64,000 nt of DNA from contig JAACJM010000004.1 in the NCBI GenBank assembly GCA_013368315.1, positions 124,001 to 188,000 on the forward strand, read 5' to 3'. The notes below the pieces were generated by a model. It was not told where the DNA came from. It worked only from the letters and a program-made list of their open reading frames with translations, and made no database searches. Shown here piece by piece: positions 10,009 to 21,689 of this stretch. The translations under genes and the position numbers were made by a program. Every line of letters starts with the position of its first letter. Position 1 is the stretch's first letter. The stretch is from Tetrapyrgos nigripes. Lineage: Eukaryota > Basidiomycota > Agaricomycetes > Agaricales > Campanellaceae.

Positions 10009-12114
10009 ATGTCTGTTACGCTCACCCAACTCGTCAACTTCCTCACCCGTCCTCTTCTCCTCACCGGTTCCACGCCTCCTCTCCAACTAACCCATCTCCA
10101 ACTCTCTCTCTACAACAACTTCCCCACAGGTTTCGTCTCCCCATTCACACTCCACCTGTCCCCCCACTCTCTCCCTATCACATCCATCTACGCTGCATGT
10201 CTTGCCGCAGGTGTGGATTGGCACAATTGGGTTCGCTCAATTCTGCTTCTCAGTGGCGGTGCAGGGGAGATGTACATCTTTGTTATGGAGGGCACTATTC
10301 GTGTCTGTGTTGATGGGGGAAAGACTGTAACAGTCTGGACAGAGGAACCGAGTGATGACGAGGTTCCCGCTATTGCTGTTTCGAGGTCTAGAGTCCATGT
10401 CAACCATAAGGTATACTTAAACCCGTTCGTCCAAGCGACTTCTAGATTCTGATATATACATATCGACAGGTTTCATGTCCGGGTCTCGCACCTTTGGCCA
10501 GCCCCTCTCCTTGACGACGGGTTCCATCACCTGTGCCAGCAGGACGGCCTCCTTCCCATCTACCGCTGCTACAACAACTACTACTACTACTGCGGCTCCG
10601 TCTAAATTCATCAATACGACTACAACCGGCGCCGACGCTGCCAATGCCAACAACTATAATGCCATCACCGATATGTCGGCCTCTCCCTCGCCCATGACTA
10701 TAAAGCTACAAGCTATGATTGATTCTGTTAGGTCCTGCACCCGCTCTCGCAATCCCAAGGTCGGACTCGCTCAGGGCGCTGGCAACGCCGAAAGTCGACC
10801 TATTAGGTTGCCTACACTTCCTGTTATTCCTTCTCTTTCTATAATTTCTTCGTCGTCGTCCTCATCGTCGCGAGTTGGAGTTACTACTTCCAGTTGTTCT
10901 ATGCCTTCTTCCCCCTACATTCCTTCCGTTATCGTTCTTCCCATCGACATCGACGAACTCACTGTACCCGTTGCAGTTGCATCTGCTCCTTGCTCCCCCA
11001 TCCTTTCCCCCGTCTACTCTCATACTCCCATCTACGTCTCTTCTGATTCGATTCCGAGGAAGATTCAGATTCAGATAACGAATCTACCACCTCTAGCGGT
11101 TCTACGCGTTCTACCACATCCTCCGGTTCCACAACCTCCACTCACTCCCGCTTCTCATCTCGTTCCACCGAATCATTCACCTCAGTCTCTACTTCTGCCT
11201 CTTCTGATTCTGCTGGTCGCACGATTCCTTACGCTTTTTACAAGTCCAAACCCCAGCCCAAGACGAAAGTCGTTGGACACGCACACGCACAACCGAGCCG
11301 AGTTCCTTTAGCTAACAACCTTGACATCAGCAGTATGGGAGTTGCTATGGACATGGACATCGACAATGTCGACACTAACACTGTTGACACCGTCGTAGAT
11401 GTTATCATCACCGACACCGATGTCGATAAACCCCTTCACCCCTCCCAACTCGAACTCGTTTCTCGCGGTATCGGTATCGGTACCCAGACTACGAGTCCGA
11501 GGAAAAGGATAATCACTCCACCCACTAATCCTCGTACGAGAATGAGTCCTAGTCCGCCTGGCAGTGGTACCACCACGGACAAGGAGAAAGAGAAAGAGAA
11601 AGAAGTAACCAAATACACCTACCAAGGCGGTCAAACGGGGGTTATCACTGGTGGTGTCATGTTAGGATCTGGCTCTCTTCAGGGGGGTCTTTCCAAGAAA
11701 AAGTCTACCCCCTCTTTCCCCCGACGAGCGACGTCAGCGTCTGCTTCGATTCCTAGTACGCAGAAGATGAAGGTACAGACGAAGGTACAGGCCAACGCGA
11801 GCGCGAGCTCGGGTTTGGGTGAGGGTGAGGGGATAAAGAGAGATGAGGAAGTGAGGGTGAGGACGAGGGCGAGTGAGCGTGTTGGTGTTGCACTCCATGA
11901 TGCTCCGTGGATACCTCCACCTGCTGCTTCCTCACCCTCGTCATCCTCATCAAAGTCCAAATCGAGTGGCCGTGGACTCGGGAGGTCGAGTTCGGCTTCT
12001 GCTTCTATTCCTTCCGCTCCGACTGATACTTGGAGGAAAAACGAGGGAGCGACCCCACCCCCACCGAGACCTCTGTTAGGACCTGAGAGTGGGGATTGGA
12101 GGAGGAGGGTGTAG
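10009..12114 (+). CDS. BTG/Tob (anti-proliferative)-like protein, frame broken
   Basis: The first exon (10009 to about 10410) encodes a helical start LVNFLTRPLL, then PHSLPITSIYAACLAAGVDW and EMYIFVMEGTIRVCVDGG. This order fits a fungal APRO/BTG domain (helices, a PIYAACL-like motif, a WVDP-like strand). AAG|GTATAC at 10411 is a good donor and CGACAG at 10469 a good acceptor, but the direct join gives an early stop. The long open frame (10475 to about 11046) is Ser/Thr-rich. Near 11049 the frame changes in GATTCGATTCCG; one extra base would continue an acidic Ser-Asp run into YAFYKSKPQP, YQGGQTGVITGGVMLG and a C-terminal SGDWRRRV at 12114. Probably one gene with one or two small indels (real or sequencing). 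BTG proteins bind CCR4-NOT deadenylase in animals; the role here is inferred only. Confidence 0.5.
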
Positions 12115-12960
12115 GGTGTAGGATGGGTTTACTAGAATCTCGTTTTGCTTTTTTTTCTTTCTCTCTCTGTGTGTCTGTGTCTGTGTCTCTGCTTTACTTT
12201 TACTCCCCTTGCTGTGTATCCATATCTCCATATCTCCGCTCCGGCTACATCTACATCTACATCTCCGTCTACAACCCTACAACCATCCCTACAACCATCC
12301 ATCCATACATATACGTATTGCCTCTTGATTCTTGAGATTTTAGGACGTCGTCTCGTCATCTCGTCAAGTACTTACATAGTTTTTCCTCGAGCTCGTACGC
12401 GTCTCGTCTAGTGTCTCTTGTTGTTGTATCTACCAAATCATTACTTATCTAGTCATTATCTGGCTACCCTGATAAATCCTGATAACGTCGACCGGTCTAT
12501 CTTGATTCTTTCCTAGATCTCTTAGTAGTAGGATCAAATCTCCTTTTGTTTCCTTCGTGTCTTACCGTCTTAATCTGTGTGTGAGAGGGTGTTAATATTT
12601 CAATATTCAGTTATCCATGCGTTGCCTGTTGTTAGTTGTCCGTCTGCGACGTCGAAGCTATAAGCGATAATAGATATAACCTCGTCAAAACATGCATCAT
12701 TAGTAGTAAGTACCCACTTAGTACTTACCAAGTTTGCTTTGCAAATCAACATGCACACTTGCAATTCGAATTCGATTCGAAGAAACACGTAAAAGCTAAA
12801 GTTTGCACGACGTAGTCTTTTCTTTCGTTAGCACGGGTAATACGGGCGTGTTGAAGGAGAGCACCCAAAGTTGGGGCTGGGGAGGACTCGAAGAGTAGCG
12901 TGGGTCGGTGTAAGTCACTTTTTACAAGGCCTTGCATAACTGTCACTTCCTAGGACCCAC
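12115..12960. other. Low-complexity 3' region, no gene
   Basis: Downstream of the BTG-like gene lie pyrimidine-rich microsatellites: TCTGTGTCTGTGTCTCTG near 12172, repeats of CTACAT near 12245 and CTACAACCATCC near 12290. Small ORFs here are low complexity. Nothing else is supported to 12960. Confidence 0.5.
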
Positions 12961-12969
12961 TGCAGATTC

Positions 12970-13140
12970 CAGAACTCTAGACCAGAAGAAGCGGAGCCAG
13001 AGTCCGAAGCCTTTTCGTCAGGGTTCTTCTCCGAGGCCATGATCTTGCCCACTGCGAGATGGCGCGCGGTGGGGAACAGCTTGGTCTCCCCTGCTTCAAA
13101 TTCCTGGCTGCCATCAGAAAATAGGCAGGGCTGCGACTCC
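12970..13140 (-). pseudogene. 5' fragment of amino-acid transporter
   Basis: The minus strand reads CTGTTCCCCACCGCG, GGCAAGATCATGGCCTCGG and then codons for MASEKNPDEK. This matches the 5' leader and first codons of the intact transporter at 19120-19260 (CTGTTTCCCACTGCG, ATGGCCTCAGAGAAACCCGA). The similarity fades after about 20 codons. It is an isolated 5' shard with no downstream exons. Confidence 0.65.
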
Positions 13141-14479
13141 GAGGCCGGCCCTGGTAACACTCTGCGGGCGCCAAAGCCTCTGAGCTTGACTCTTGCCCTT
13201 TGGCATTGCTCCAGTTCTAAGAGCCAGCACCTGAGTTCAAAGCTGAGTCTGTTGAGCGGTTGACGAGGGGACGTCGCATGGTATGTGGACTAGTATGCAC
13301 CTAACAGATACGGCATATACTAGTATATGTAAGCTCGGGCTTTCCTCACGTGGTGCTAACCGGACTAAGTACTAGTTCTTGTCAGGATGAGCGAAGTATT
13401 CAGTGAGGCACCACCTAGAATAGGCCGACAGAAGACTTCCCTGAGTAGCAGAATGGAAAAGTGACCGATGATAGAAGGGAATTCCAAAGCAAAAAGTTTG
13501 GGTATGATTACCATTGACTTGCCTTAAGTGGGCCAGCGAAGCTCTCGCTGGCATGTACAAATCCGACAGGCATTATTTTTTTCATTCCTCATTAGAAAAA
13601 GTAAAAGTACAGAACTTAACACACTCGTCATCTGGCCTGTGGCCGATTCCTCATGTGTTAGTAGTTACTAGTAAGAGGATATAGTGAAAGTATGTGTCAT
13701 CATATTCTTCTGAGGGAACTTTGCTGAAATATGTGAAAGAAAAAACAAGAGAGAGAAAAAAGAGATGAAGGAGGCGGAGAGTCCAAAATTAGATTAATGC
13801 TGTCATAGTTTAACGGGATGATAGACCTCATTGAACTGTTAGATAAGCTAGAGAGCCACAAAACAATTGATTTGACACAGCAAAGTAAATACAAGTACAA
13901 GACTCAGAGGCTACAGAGATTACAGAGATTAGTTCTAAACTGAGGAGTCTGAGTCCTGAGGCCTGACTCAACACCAGAGCCAAAGAGGGTAGCGTCAAAC
14001 AAAGCCAAACCACCGCTTAACGGGAACTGGGTAGACGCGGAGGCGCCAAACAAAGCCAAACCACCGCTTAAATGGCGAAAAAGGTCCAATAAAGTACGAA
14101 CCTCATTACATTTAGATTCGTAACATTGGACGACAGGAGGAGCCAGGCAAAAAATGTTTGGATATGTAGTAAGGGAGCAGGTTAAGAGGGACAAGAATAG
14201 AAGATAATCTCGAGAATATAGCGAGGCGGCCTTAAAACAAGAGCATAGCGTAGCGTTCAAGATTCGGCTAAAGTACTACAACTAGAATACACAGCTTAAG
14301 TACTCTAAGTCCAGATCATACGAAACTAAGAAAGATCATAAGAAACATGTTACTCGGATCTAGGACGATCGTCACAGGATGCAAGATCACGAATAACACC
14401 AAGTTGAATCTGTATGCGGGGTTGTTTTGTTTTGATTTTAGCGACTTGAGTATTGGTACGTACGCTAAAATTTCGACAT
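13141..14479. other. Intergenic with short direct repeat
   Basis: No gene found. A 20-plus-base direct repeat (AAACAAAGCCAAACCACCGC, then TTAA) occurs at about 13997 and about 14046. Other ORFs are short and featureless. Confidence 0.45.
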
Positions 14480-14838
14480 CTAGCAGTGGTCGCTGTTTCC
14501 ACTTCCACCATCGACGCAGGATCCGCAAAGCTGGACCCATGGAACATCATCATCACCCGCACAGTAGAACACAGAGTTGTCGACGTGGTTGGGGTCGGTG
14601 GACTGACCAGCCGCCTCCAGCGACTGGATGATGTCGTTGTAGTAATTGCCTGATAACTCTCATTGTCAGCGATGGCCAATCAAGTCTTCTACTCTATGTA
14701 GAGTGCGGAAGATGGGCGCTCACCCTTGCTGAGAAGATTGTATCCACAATAATAGAGACCATGCTTGCAGTTGTCTGCAGCTACCATGCCACTAAGGACG
14801 GACAACGTGCCCATGATGAGAAGGGTGGAGTTGACCAT
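14480..14838 (-). CDS. Small secreted cysteine-rich protein
   Basis: Two exons (14838-14724 and 14649-14480) joined across a 74-nt intron (GTGAGC to TTATCAG) give a protein of about 95 residues. It starts MVNSTLLIMGTLSVLSGMVA, a clear signal peptide with likely cleavage after the Ala residues. The mature part has six cysteines, in KHGLYYCGYNLL, VFYCAGD, VQLCGSC and a terminal NSDHC. The pattern C-x6-C-G-Y-N-L-L near the N-terminus and a C-terminal Cys recalls small secreted proteins common in plant-associated and saprotrophic fungi. The split ORF is easily missed by ORF length filters. Function (effector, antimicrobial or developmental) is not known. Confidence 0.75.
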
Positions 14839-15059
14839 GTTGGAGGAATGGTGAGGGATGTGATGGTGCGCAATAAGAAAGCGGGAGATGTTGTCGGAAT
14901 GAAGTTGAGGATCGAAGCCTTTTGTACTATTTGCTCAGGCGCCAATGGAAAGCGGGGTTCTAGTGCAAGTATCACTAAGACTCGATCCAGAAACGATCCA
15001 GAAACTCATTTCTGACGAGCTAAGTAAATTGGAGGCTAGGAGTTCATCGACTCCAAGAC

Positions 15060-16181
15060 CAGTGTGCGAGCCCGGGCTTGGCCTGTAGCCCTGGGCTTGG
15101 GCCTGGTTTTGTAGGGCGTGGGCTTCGTAAATCTGAGGTCCGAGTCCTAAGCCCAAGCCTGAAGAGGGCCTGACTTACATATATACACACGAAGTGTAGG
15201 GCATGTATATATCGTCAGTCTGGATACTCGAGACTAGGGCCTGACTGGGCCTAACACGCCGAAAATACAAAAATATCCGCTCGGCAGAAAGGCGTACAGA
15301 AACACACTTTTTTTACAGATATATCTTATATCAGTAGTAGTGATCTATCCGTCGAGCGGATATTTTTGTCTTTTTGGTGTGTAAGCCTGGGCTTTTTAGT
15401 GAAAATTTTTGTATACTTTCGGCTTACATATAGACATTTTTTTCTGTCCTTTGACTGACTTCTAGTCTAGTAAAGGTCTTTTTAAGCTTCCAGACCACTA
15501 ACAGAACGACCAGGACTGGTCAAAACAAGGTGAAAGCATGGTATATTATTGGTACTGAATTACAAACTTACATACCAGTCAAAAATCACTAGCATTTAGT
15601 ACCTATGATAGCTCCAATGTTCCAATTGATTGAAAGGATGAGAATATGAAAGAGAATGAACCATTGCCGAAGTGTCGATATCAAGTGCGCTATTTCTGTT
15701 AAAATACAACACATTCGTACCTAATTCTGAAATTCATACGTAGTACTTGTTGCGCCATTCGCCTTTCTTCACGGACCCGTATTTAGTTCCCGGGTAGTGG
15801 CGCAGCCTTATTTATATCCCGGATAATGGCACACCTAGTTATTCCGACTTGCGTACTGACACCTTGATTACAGACTGATACCTTATATACTGTCTGTACA
15901 CTTGTGACACCTCAGCGTTCGTCTTCATGCGCTGAGGTGAGTAGTACTCTTATTTACTGTGTCCTATTTTTATTCTTACTGATACTACCTATGTAGGCTC
16001 ACTTATATTCTATTAGGTAGTTAATATATTATAGCGTTCGTCTTCATGCGCTGAGGCTCACTTAGTATATTCTATTAATTTCCTAAAAAGGAAATGTCTG
16101 ATGAGGCCTTGGCCTGGCCCTGGGTTGAGCTTGGGCTTGGCTGAGGCTTTTCGGGCCTGAGCCCTAGGCCCGCACATCACT
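15060..16181. mobile_element. hAT-like non-autonomous element
   Basis: The ends are GC-rich and AT-rich DNA lies between. The left end reads CAGTGTGCGAGCCCGGGCTT. The right end, reverse-complemented, reads AGTGATGTGCGGGCCTAGGG. Both ends carry several GGGCTTGGGCC-like subterminal motifs, typical of hAT elements. No transposase ORF is present. Internal direct repeat AGCGTTCGTCTTCATGCGCT occurs at about 15913 and 16034. No clear 8-bp target duplication was seen, so boundaries are approximate. Confidence 0.5.
15250..15385. repeat. Nested inverted repeat (MITE-like)
   Basis: ACAAAAATATCCGCTCG at 15267-15283 is perfectly inverted as CGAGCGGATATTTTTGT at 15353-15369. Similarity extends outwards to GGGCCTAACAC and its partner near 15385. 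It forms a compact hairpin inside the hAT-like element. Confidence 0.6.
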
Positions 16182-16643
16182 ATTCAGGCCTCGCAGGAGT
16201 AGCCTCAAATTTGTAAAATCCTCTTCTTTGCTTCCCTTGTGCTTCCCATTCTTGCCGTCCCAATCGAATGGAAGACAGTGCATGACGGTATTGTCCCTCA
16301 TGAACGTTATTTTTTCTTCGTCCGCACCGATACTGGTAGAACTTAGTCCAGCGGCCGAGATGACCAAGTCATCTTGAGTCCAAGGCGCTGTAGATAAGAA
16401 AGTTCCGGTGCCAGTGATTGCTTGAAGCACTGCTTGGATGCCGAAGGAGTCGGCGTATATCATGATGTTGTAGTTGATGAGGCGGTGAGTGAACGTTCCT
16501 CCCTTAGCGGATGCGAAAGTCAATGAGCCCACTGATAATTCTGGGGCAATCTTGACAGGGTGTACAGTACCCTTCGGTGACACGATAAGCTTGAAGCTGC
16601 TTAAGTGAAGAAGGCAATCACGGAAGATCCGGCCAAGCTTCAC
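16164..16643 (-). other. Coding-like fragment, unknown family
   Basis: An open frame of 159 codons with normal protein composition includes VHPVKIAPELSVGSLTFAS, TQDDLVISAAGLSS and MHCLPFDWDGKNGKHKG. It starts abruptly and runs into the edge of the hAT-like element, so it may be the 3' part of a gene cut by that insertion. A plus-strand stretch next to it (16605-16820, with VCECSSCAPIFGVWKTAI) also looks coding and conflicts with it. I recognise neither. Confidence 0.3.
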
Positions 16644-16979
16644 TCATTTGATCAACTTTTTATGGTGCCTCTTGCGTCAGAGGGACAGGTTTGTGAATGT
16701 TCGAGCTGTGCCCCCATTTTTGGTGTCTGGAAGACTGCCATAGCGGAGGATATCAAGAAGATGCTAGATATTCAGACAATCGCAAGGGAATATTTCGCCA
16801 AGAAGTACAACCGAGGTTGATTGCAATTTTCTACCATATTCGTTGCTTGATTTTGATAGTGGATTCGGATGCAACAAAAAGTTAACTACAATGTCAATTT
16901 CTTCAAATTCTTGCACAAAATTTGTCAGAACACCGAAGACCAGAGAAAAGTACACGACGATGTATCCGCCTTGTTTGAC

Positions 16980-19207
16980 TCAAACAGGGGATCCACAACC
17001 AAAGGACGTCGCAGCACCACCTGCGTCAAACGTGGCCTTGATGGCTGTACCAGAGCCAAACATGCCTGAGAACACGACGTCAATAGGCAATTGGGACAGA
17101 AGACAGCGCAATGACGCACCCAAGCAAGCCATAGCCGAACTACCGAGGAATAGGATAAGGTTGAAAGTATTGAATACCACATTTTCGTTGAAGAAAGCTC
17201 GCTTCCACCTAGAGAAATCTTTCCACGTATCTCCGGGATCTTCTGCCTCAATTTGAGATGGCATTTCACCGATAGTTGCATTATCTGCCTTTTGCAGCCC
17301 ATTAGCAGCGATTCGCATTTTGTAGGCGAGTAGCATCAGTGGAGGGAAGCTGTAGGTGAATTGCATGATGCAAATGGCAGCCACAAGACCGGAAATTGTT
17401 TGGACTTGAGGAATTGCGGAGGCAATGACGAAGGCTAGGGCCCAGTATATGATGACCATGACTAGAGAGTAGTGGTGCGTTAGCAAAATATTGTGCCGGA
17501 CAGTGGAAAATGGTACGAACACGTCCAGGTAACACGTCCTTTACGCGACATCAGTGGAGGTCCTTTGAACCATTCCTCAATGATCGTATAGTAAGCCACC
17601 TCTGGACAGCTTGGTCAGCATTTCCGCAACTTAGCGTGAAGGAATAGAGACTCAACTGATTCCAATATTTCCATATAATCCAGCGGCAATGAGCCCTGTG
17701 ATGAGGCCCAACACATTGCCGAGGTCTTGCCAAGACTGCTTGCTCACTCCTTGAAAGGCTAGTGCAAGAGTAAACTGGCCTTGGAAAGAGTAGACAAACA
17801 GCCCGTACAAAAGATAGACTACTGTAATCAGGATCTGAGCGCATGCCTGGAAAAAAAAAAAAAGTGGTTACTATTACACTTTATATCACCTATTATTGCG
17901 AAATCTACTGACCATTCCCTTCCAAAAGTCCATGGGGCGTCTCATTTCTGCGAGGAACTCCGGGAAAATCATCGCACCACCGTACGCGAAAACCATGTTC
18001 ATGATACCGTTGACCTGCAAAGTCCTGATTAGTCAGTGAGAGCAAACGGGTGGACACAGCGTACCTTCGAACTCAGAGGAAGAGATACAAAGGCGCTCTT
18101 CATCACAGGGCCAGGATCAATACCGAATGCCGCTTTCGCACTCGCAAAATTTGGAGGAGAGTGGGCCACAAAACCCATTGACGTGAAGATGACAATCAAG
18201 TTAAGCCAGACGGCTCTGGAAGACGATCAGCAGTACTCCTTCGTCAAAAAAGTGAAGACGTACGAGTTCGCTAACCATCCATACGCTTTGAGTGACCTAA
18301 TTTGCCCAACAACCATTCCAGCGAGTGTCCAGATCAGGACGGCAACCGAGAAGCAAAATTTGTTGTTGGCTGCAATCTGTTCAACTGCTTGTGCGTTTGA
18401 CAAGCAGATAAGCCCGACCTGATATGTCGAGGATTGAGAAAACAGAGGAAAACAGATGTTCAGAAGACGTGGACCCATACATTAATGATTAGTTGCAAGG
18501 TTTGCAGAATGTCACAAATACGCTTGAAGACTGGACCGAGGACGATGTATCCGAGATCTCCATAGGTCCTGACCGGATATACGTCGGAATCGAGGTTGCA
18601 GAACAGACGAGCGAGAATGAGACCCGTGTAAGCGGCTACTCCTCCCACTGAAACAAGCCCAGATCAGCGTGAGTCAACAGTTCTTGACTTCTTGAAAAGA
18701 AGAAAAGACACTCACTTACGACGTATAAGATCGTTCCAGGCACATAACCGACCTGGGAGATCGCGAAAGGCGCATTGAAGGGTCCCAGGATATCGGTAGT
18801 GATCAAGAAAAAGATGGATATCCAGCTTGCTGTTCGGAGTGCTCGTCGGGCTGTATCAAATTCCTCCTGGTGTACACTTTTCTTGACAAGGTGAAGTGGT
18901 CCATCACTGTAACCAATTGACGCAGATAAGAAGGTAAACAACGTCTAAAGACAGCATCACTGACGGTGCTACACTTTCCCCATGTCTTTCCTTGGCACGA
19001 GTGATACGAGCGTACTGGAGACGATCACGCAACGTTGGCGCTGCAGTGGGTACTTCAATGGAGGAAGAGGGATTGAGGTGCGGATCAGTGTTGTTGAATT
19101 CTCAAACCAGAGCCGCTGAGGGACTCACCAGCACTGATCGCAGGGCTGTCTCGATCAGAAGTAGTGGTACCAGCGTCGATTTTCTCGTCGGGTTTCTCTG
19201 AGGCCAT
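16980..19207 (-). CDS. Amino-acid transporter, AAAP family
   Basis: A multi-pass membrane permease of the amino acid/auxin permease family (fungal neutral amino-acid transporters such as Neurospora mtr). It starts at 19207 (MASEKPDEKIDAG). Motifs run in family order: HQEEFDTARRALRTASWIS, ITTDILGPFNAPFAISQVGY, YPVRTYGDLGY, IWTLAGMVVGQIRSL, NMVFAYGGAMIFPEFLAEM, RRPMDFWKGM, FQGVSKQSWQDLGNV, LIAAGLYGNIGI, EEWFKGPPLMS, YWALAFVIASAIPQ and SGLVAAICIMQFTYSFPP, ending FGCGSPV at 16980. About ten transmembrane helices and about ten introns. Frames are consistent at the junctions checked, so it looks intact. Three partial copies of the same gene lie nearby. Substrate specificity is not determinable. Confidence 0.85.
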
Positions 19208-20323
19208 AGTCTTGCAGGTCGTCGCAGTGGGAAACAGGCTGGCGTCCCGCTTCTTATCTCTACAACGGCACTAGTATCCGTTGACATTTAAAGCTTTCCA
19301 TGCTTAAGGGCCACAAGTTCGAAGAACTCCCGCACCTATTCAAAGAATCCATACTAGAGCGAGTCCACATGTACATAGACGTCGAGCGAGGGATGATCGA
19401 TGATGAGCCTATCTTCGGCAAGGTATTCGTGGTGCTAAAGGAAAGACGGCTGCCGCGCGTGTGGAGTCACGATGTGAGAAAAAAGGACCGAGCAAGATAG
19501 GATAAGAAGAGAGCTGTCATTTTCGTCCTTCTCTTGCCCGGTGACCAAGCATCCTGTTGGTCCTTACAGCTTACAGGACACTTGGTAACACGGTGTTTAA
19601 ATTTGGCTGGGACTCGGATTCTCGAGGACCACCAACGGGACGCACGGATTCCAGGCTAATCCTTCTCCAGGGCAGTCTGTGAGATGACATGTCGCATCAA
19701 AGTTAAGTACGTTGTGTGATTCTTTGACAGAACACACCTTTCCATGAGATAAAAATATTTGTTCTCATCTGCGTACGAAGCCAAAACTGCAGCTTCTTAC
19801 TCTCTTCTGAGTGAGATCCGGCTCAAAGTCATCACTGTCCGCAGAAAAATTTAAACAACCAAAATTGGCAGCAAGCGGAAACTGAAGTTGGCCAGTCGTT
19901 AGTCGTAACCAGTCTTTCGCGTCATGTAGTGATGCCAGTCGATCACCAGGCTCCTACCTAGCACACTCTATGGCGAGAGCGAAATGCTTGGGCCCCTTGA
20001 GGAAAGAGGAAAGGAAAGGACAATTACCGGATATAGTATTCCAGTAGCCAATCAGATTACGAGAAGTTGGTCCGCGCGTCTTAGCGTCAGCTTGATTACC
20101 ATGCTAGCCCACAATGCCGAGCGGAGCAGCTCCCGGACTCACAAAAATTAACCCCAAAATAACGTCTTTCTAGATAGTACATTGAGATTATAGCACACTA
20201 GAGTAACATAAGTACTGGTGGGCGATTGTCGCTCAGGCAGATGAGTGAATACAGTTCACAGTGGTTGGGAGACATATGAAGTCCGACTCTCGCTTGTGAA
20301 TGAAAATTTCCTCAATCTATAAC
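19208..20323. other. Intergenic with repeat fragments
   Basis: Contains the transporter promoter, a divergent 66-codon ORF (19300-19500, unsupported), a stretch at 19611-19665 related to the hairpin element at 29862 (shared AGGACCACCAAC and TTCCAGGCTA), and a 35-bp piece at 19905-19945 similar to the inverted arms at 411/1680 (ACCAGTCTTTCGC then CAGTCGATCA). Confidence 0.5.
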
Positions 20324-20930
20324 TCATATAGGAGATCCACATCTAGATGACGTTGCAGCACTATTAGCGTCAAGGGTATCTTTGATTGAGACACCGGAGC
20401 CATACATCCCTGAAAGGATATACAGTCATGGAGTAGTGCATCAAAGGCTCAGAGCAAAGAGAAACACACCAAGGGAAGCCATAGTCAAACTGCCCAAGAA
20501 AAGTACGAGGTTGAAAATGTTGAAAAGTACGTCATTATTAAAGAAAGCTCGCTTCCACCACCGGGAGAAATCTCTCCACATATTCACAAAATCTTCTGCC
20601 TCGATTAGAGACGGTACCTCGCCCATAGGTGCGTTGGCCCCCTTCTTGAGTCCGTTGGCGGCGATTCTCACTTGGTAGCCGAGTATCATCAGCAGAGGAA
20701 AGGTGTATGTGAACTGCATGATGCAGATGGCGGCAACAAGGCCGGACACCGTCTGGACTTGAGGAATGGCGGAGGCGATGACGAAGGCTAGTGACCAGTA
20801 TATGATAACCATGACTAGATGGACAATGAGGCCTATGAGGAGTCAGCAATGATCAATCCGGAAGTAGAAACTGGCACGAACAATGACATCAAACATGTCC
20901 AAGTGATGCGTCCCTTATGCGACATATATG
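20324..20930 (-). pseudogene. 3' fragment of transporter paralogue
   Basis: The minus strand encodes YWSLAFVIASAIPQVQTVSG, MQFTYTFPLLMILGY and FSRWWKRAFFNND, matching the C-terminal part of the intact transporter. The frame ends early at 20441. Beyond that, another frame still reads MYGSGVSIKDTL and SSRCGSP as far as 20324, the position of the normal C-terminus, so a frameshift has occurred. At the 5' side the similarity ends at GACATATATG (20930), immediately at the left end of the 7-kb element. The missing preceding exons appear at 27.9-28.2 kb. Confidence 0.8.
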
Positions 20931-20978
20931 AAGGTCCCGGCCAGACAAAAACATTCAACTCCGTGTTGCTGTCAACAA
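20931..20978 (+). repeat. Left terminal inverted repeat of 7-kb element
   Basis: Begins AAGGTCCCGGCCAGACAAAA. The 11 bases GCCAGACAAAA are identical to the inverted right end, and TGTCAACA follows about 30 bases inside at both ends. Confidence 0.65.
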
Positions 20979-21689
20979 CTTAACTTTGACTTTCCCTCAG
21001 CAGTTTCCGAGCTGAATTCACCGCTTCGTCGACTTGACTTCGACTTTACAGTGACTATCCGTGGTCTTCCTACACTATAAGTACCTTTACTCAACCTTAA
21101 CTCTTTCGGTTTCCTTCTTTGACGTCCCATCTAGTCATCGGCAAATTGGTCGAAGCTCTCTGGTCCGGAACTGGCAAGCCTACTACCGCGTAATTATGCG
21201 CCAACTGGGTCATAGGTAAAATCGGACTCTGTTGGTAGAACACGCGTCGCTGTGAAGGATGTGGAGCTAGCTGGGTCACCAGTACGTCCTTTGCTGCATT
21301 TCACATTTTATCTGGACTGAACCTCGTTTTCTTAGACGTAAACGATCTACAAAAAGAACGGTGCAACGTTTAACTGGGTACGATGGTGCTTTGGGAAGTG
21401 AAGAGGAAGAAAGGGCTTTTATCTACACGCACGATGCGGGTGCGTTCCTCTATTTTATATCTCACATAGCAACTCGAGCTTATGTGTTTTTTTTTTCCAG
21501 CAAGTAGGTCTTAGGTGCTATGCGAATGTGCATGCAGATACCTCATGTCTGAGGTCTCTTATGTATGTATATACTGCACATTGAAATACAACAGTCTTTG
21601 CTCCGCAATCTTTCCAACGTCCCGCAGTTCCTTTTGCATCTGCCATCTCTCTGTAAACCTGCCTCTGCCATCTCTCGTCTGACTCCTCC

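Noticed and set aside
10417..11634. Minus ORFs opposite the BTG-like gene
   Set aside because: Low-complexity mirror of the Ser/Thr-rich plus frame.
19300..19500. 66-codon plus ORF divergent from the transporter
   Set aside because: Normal-looking but short, with no motif, splice extension or repeat support; could be chance.
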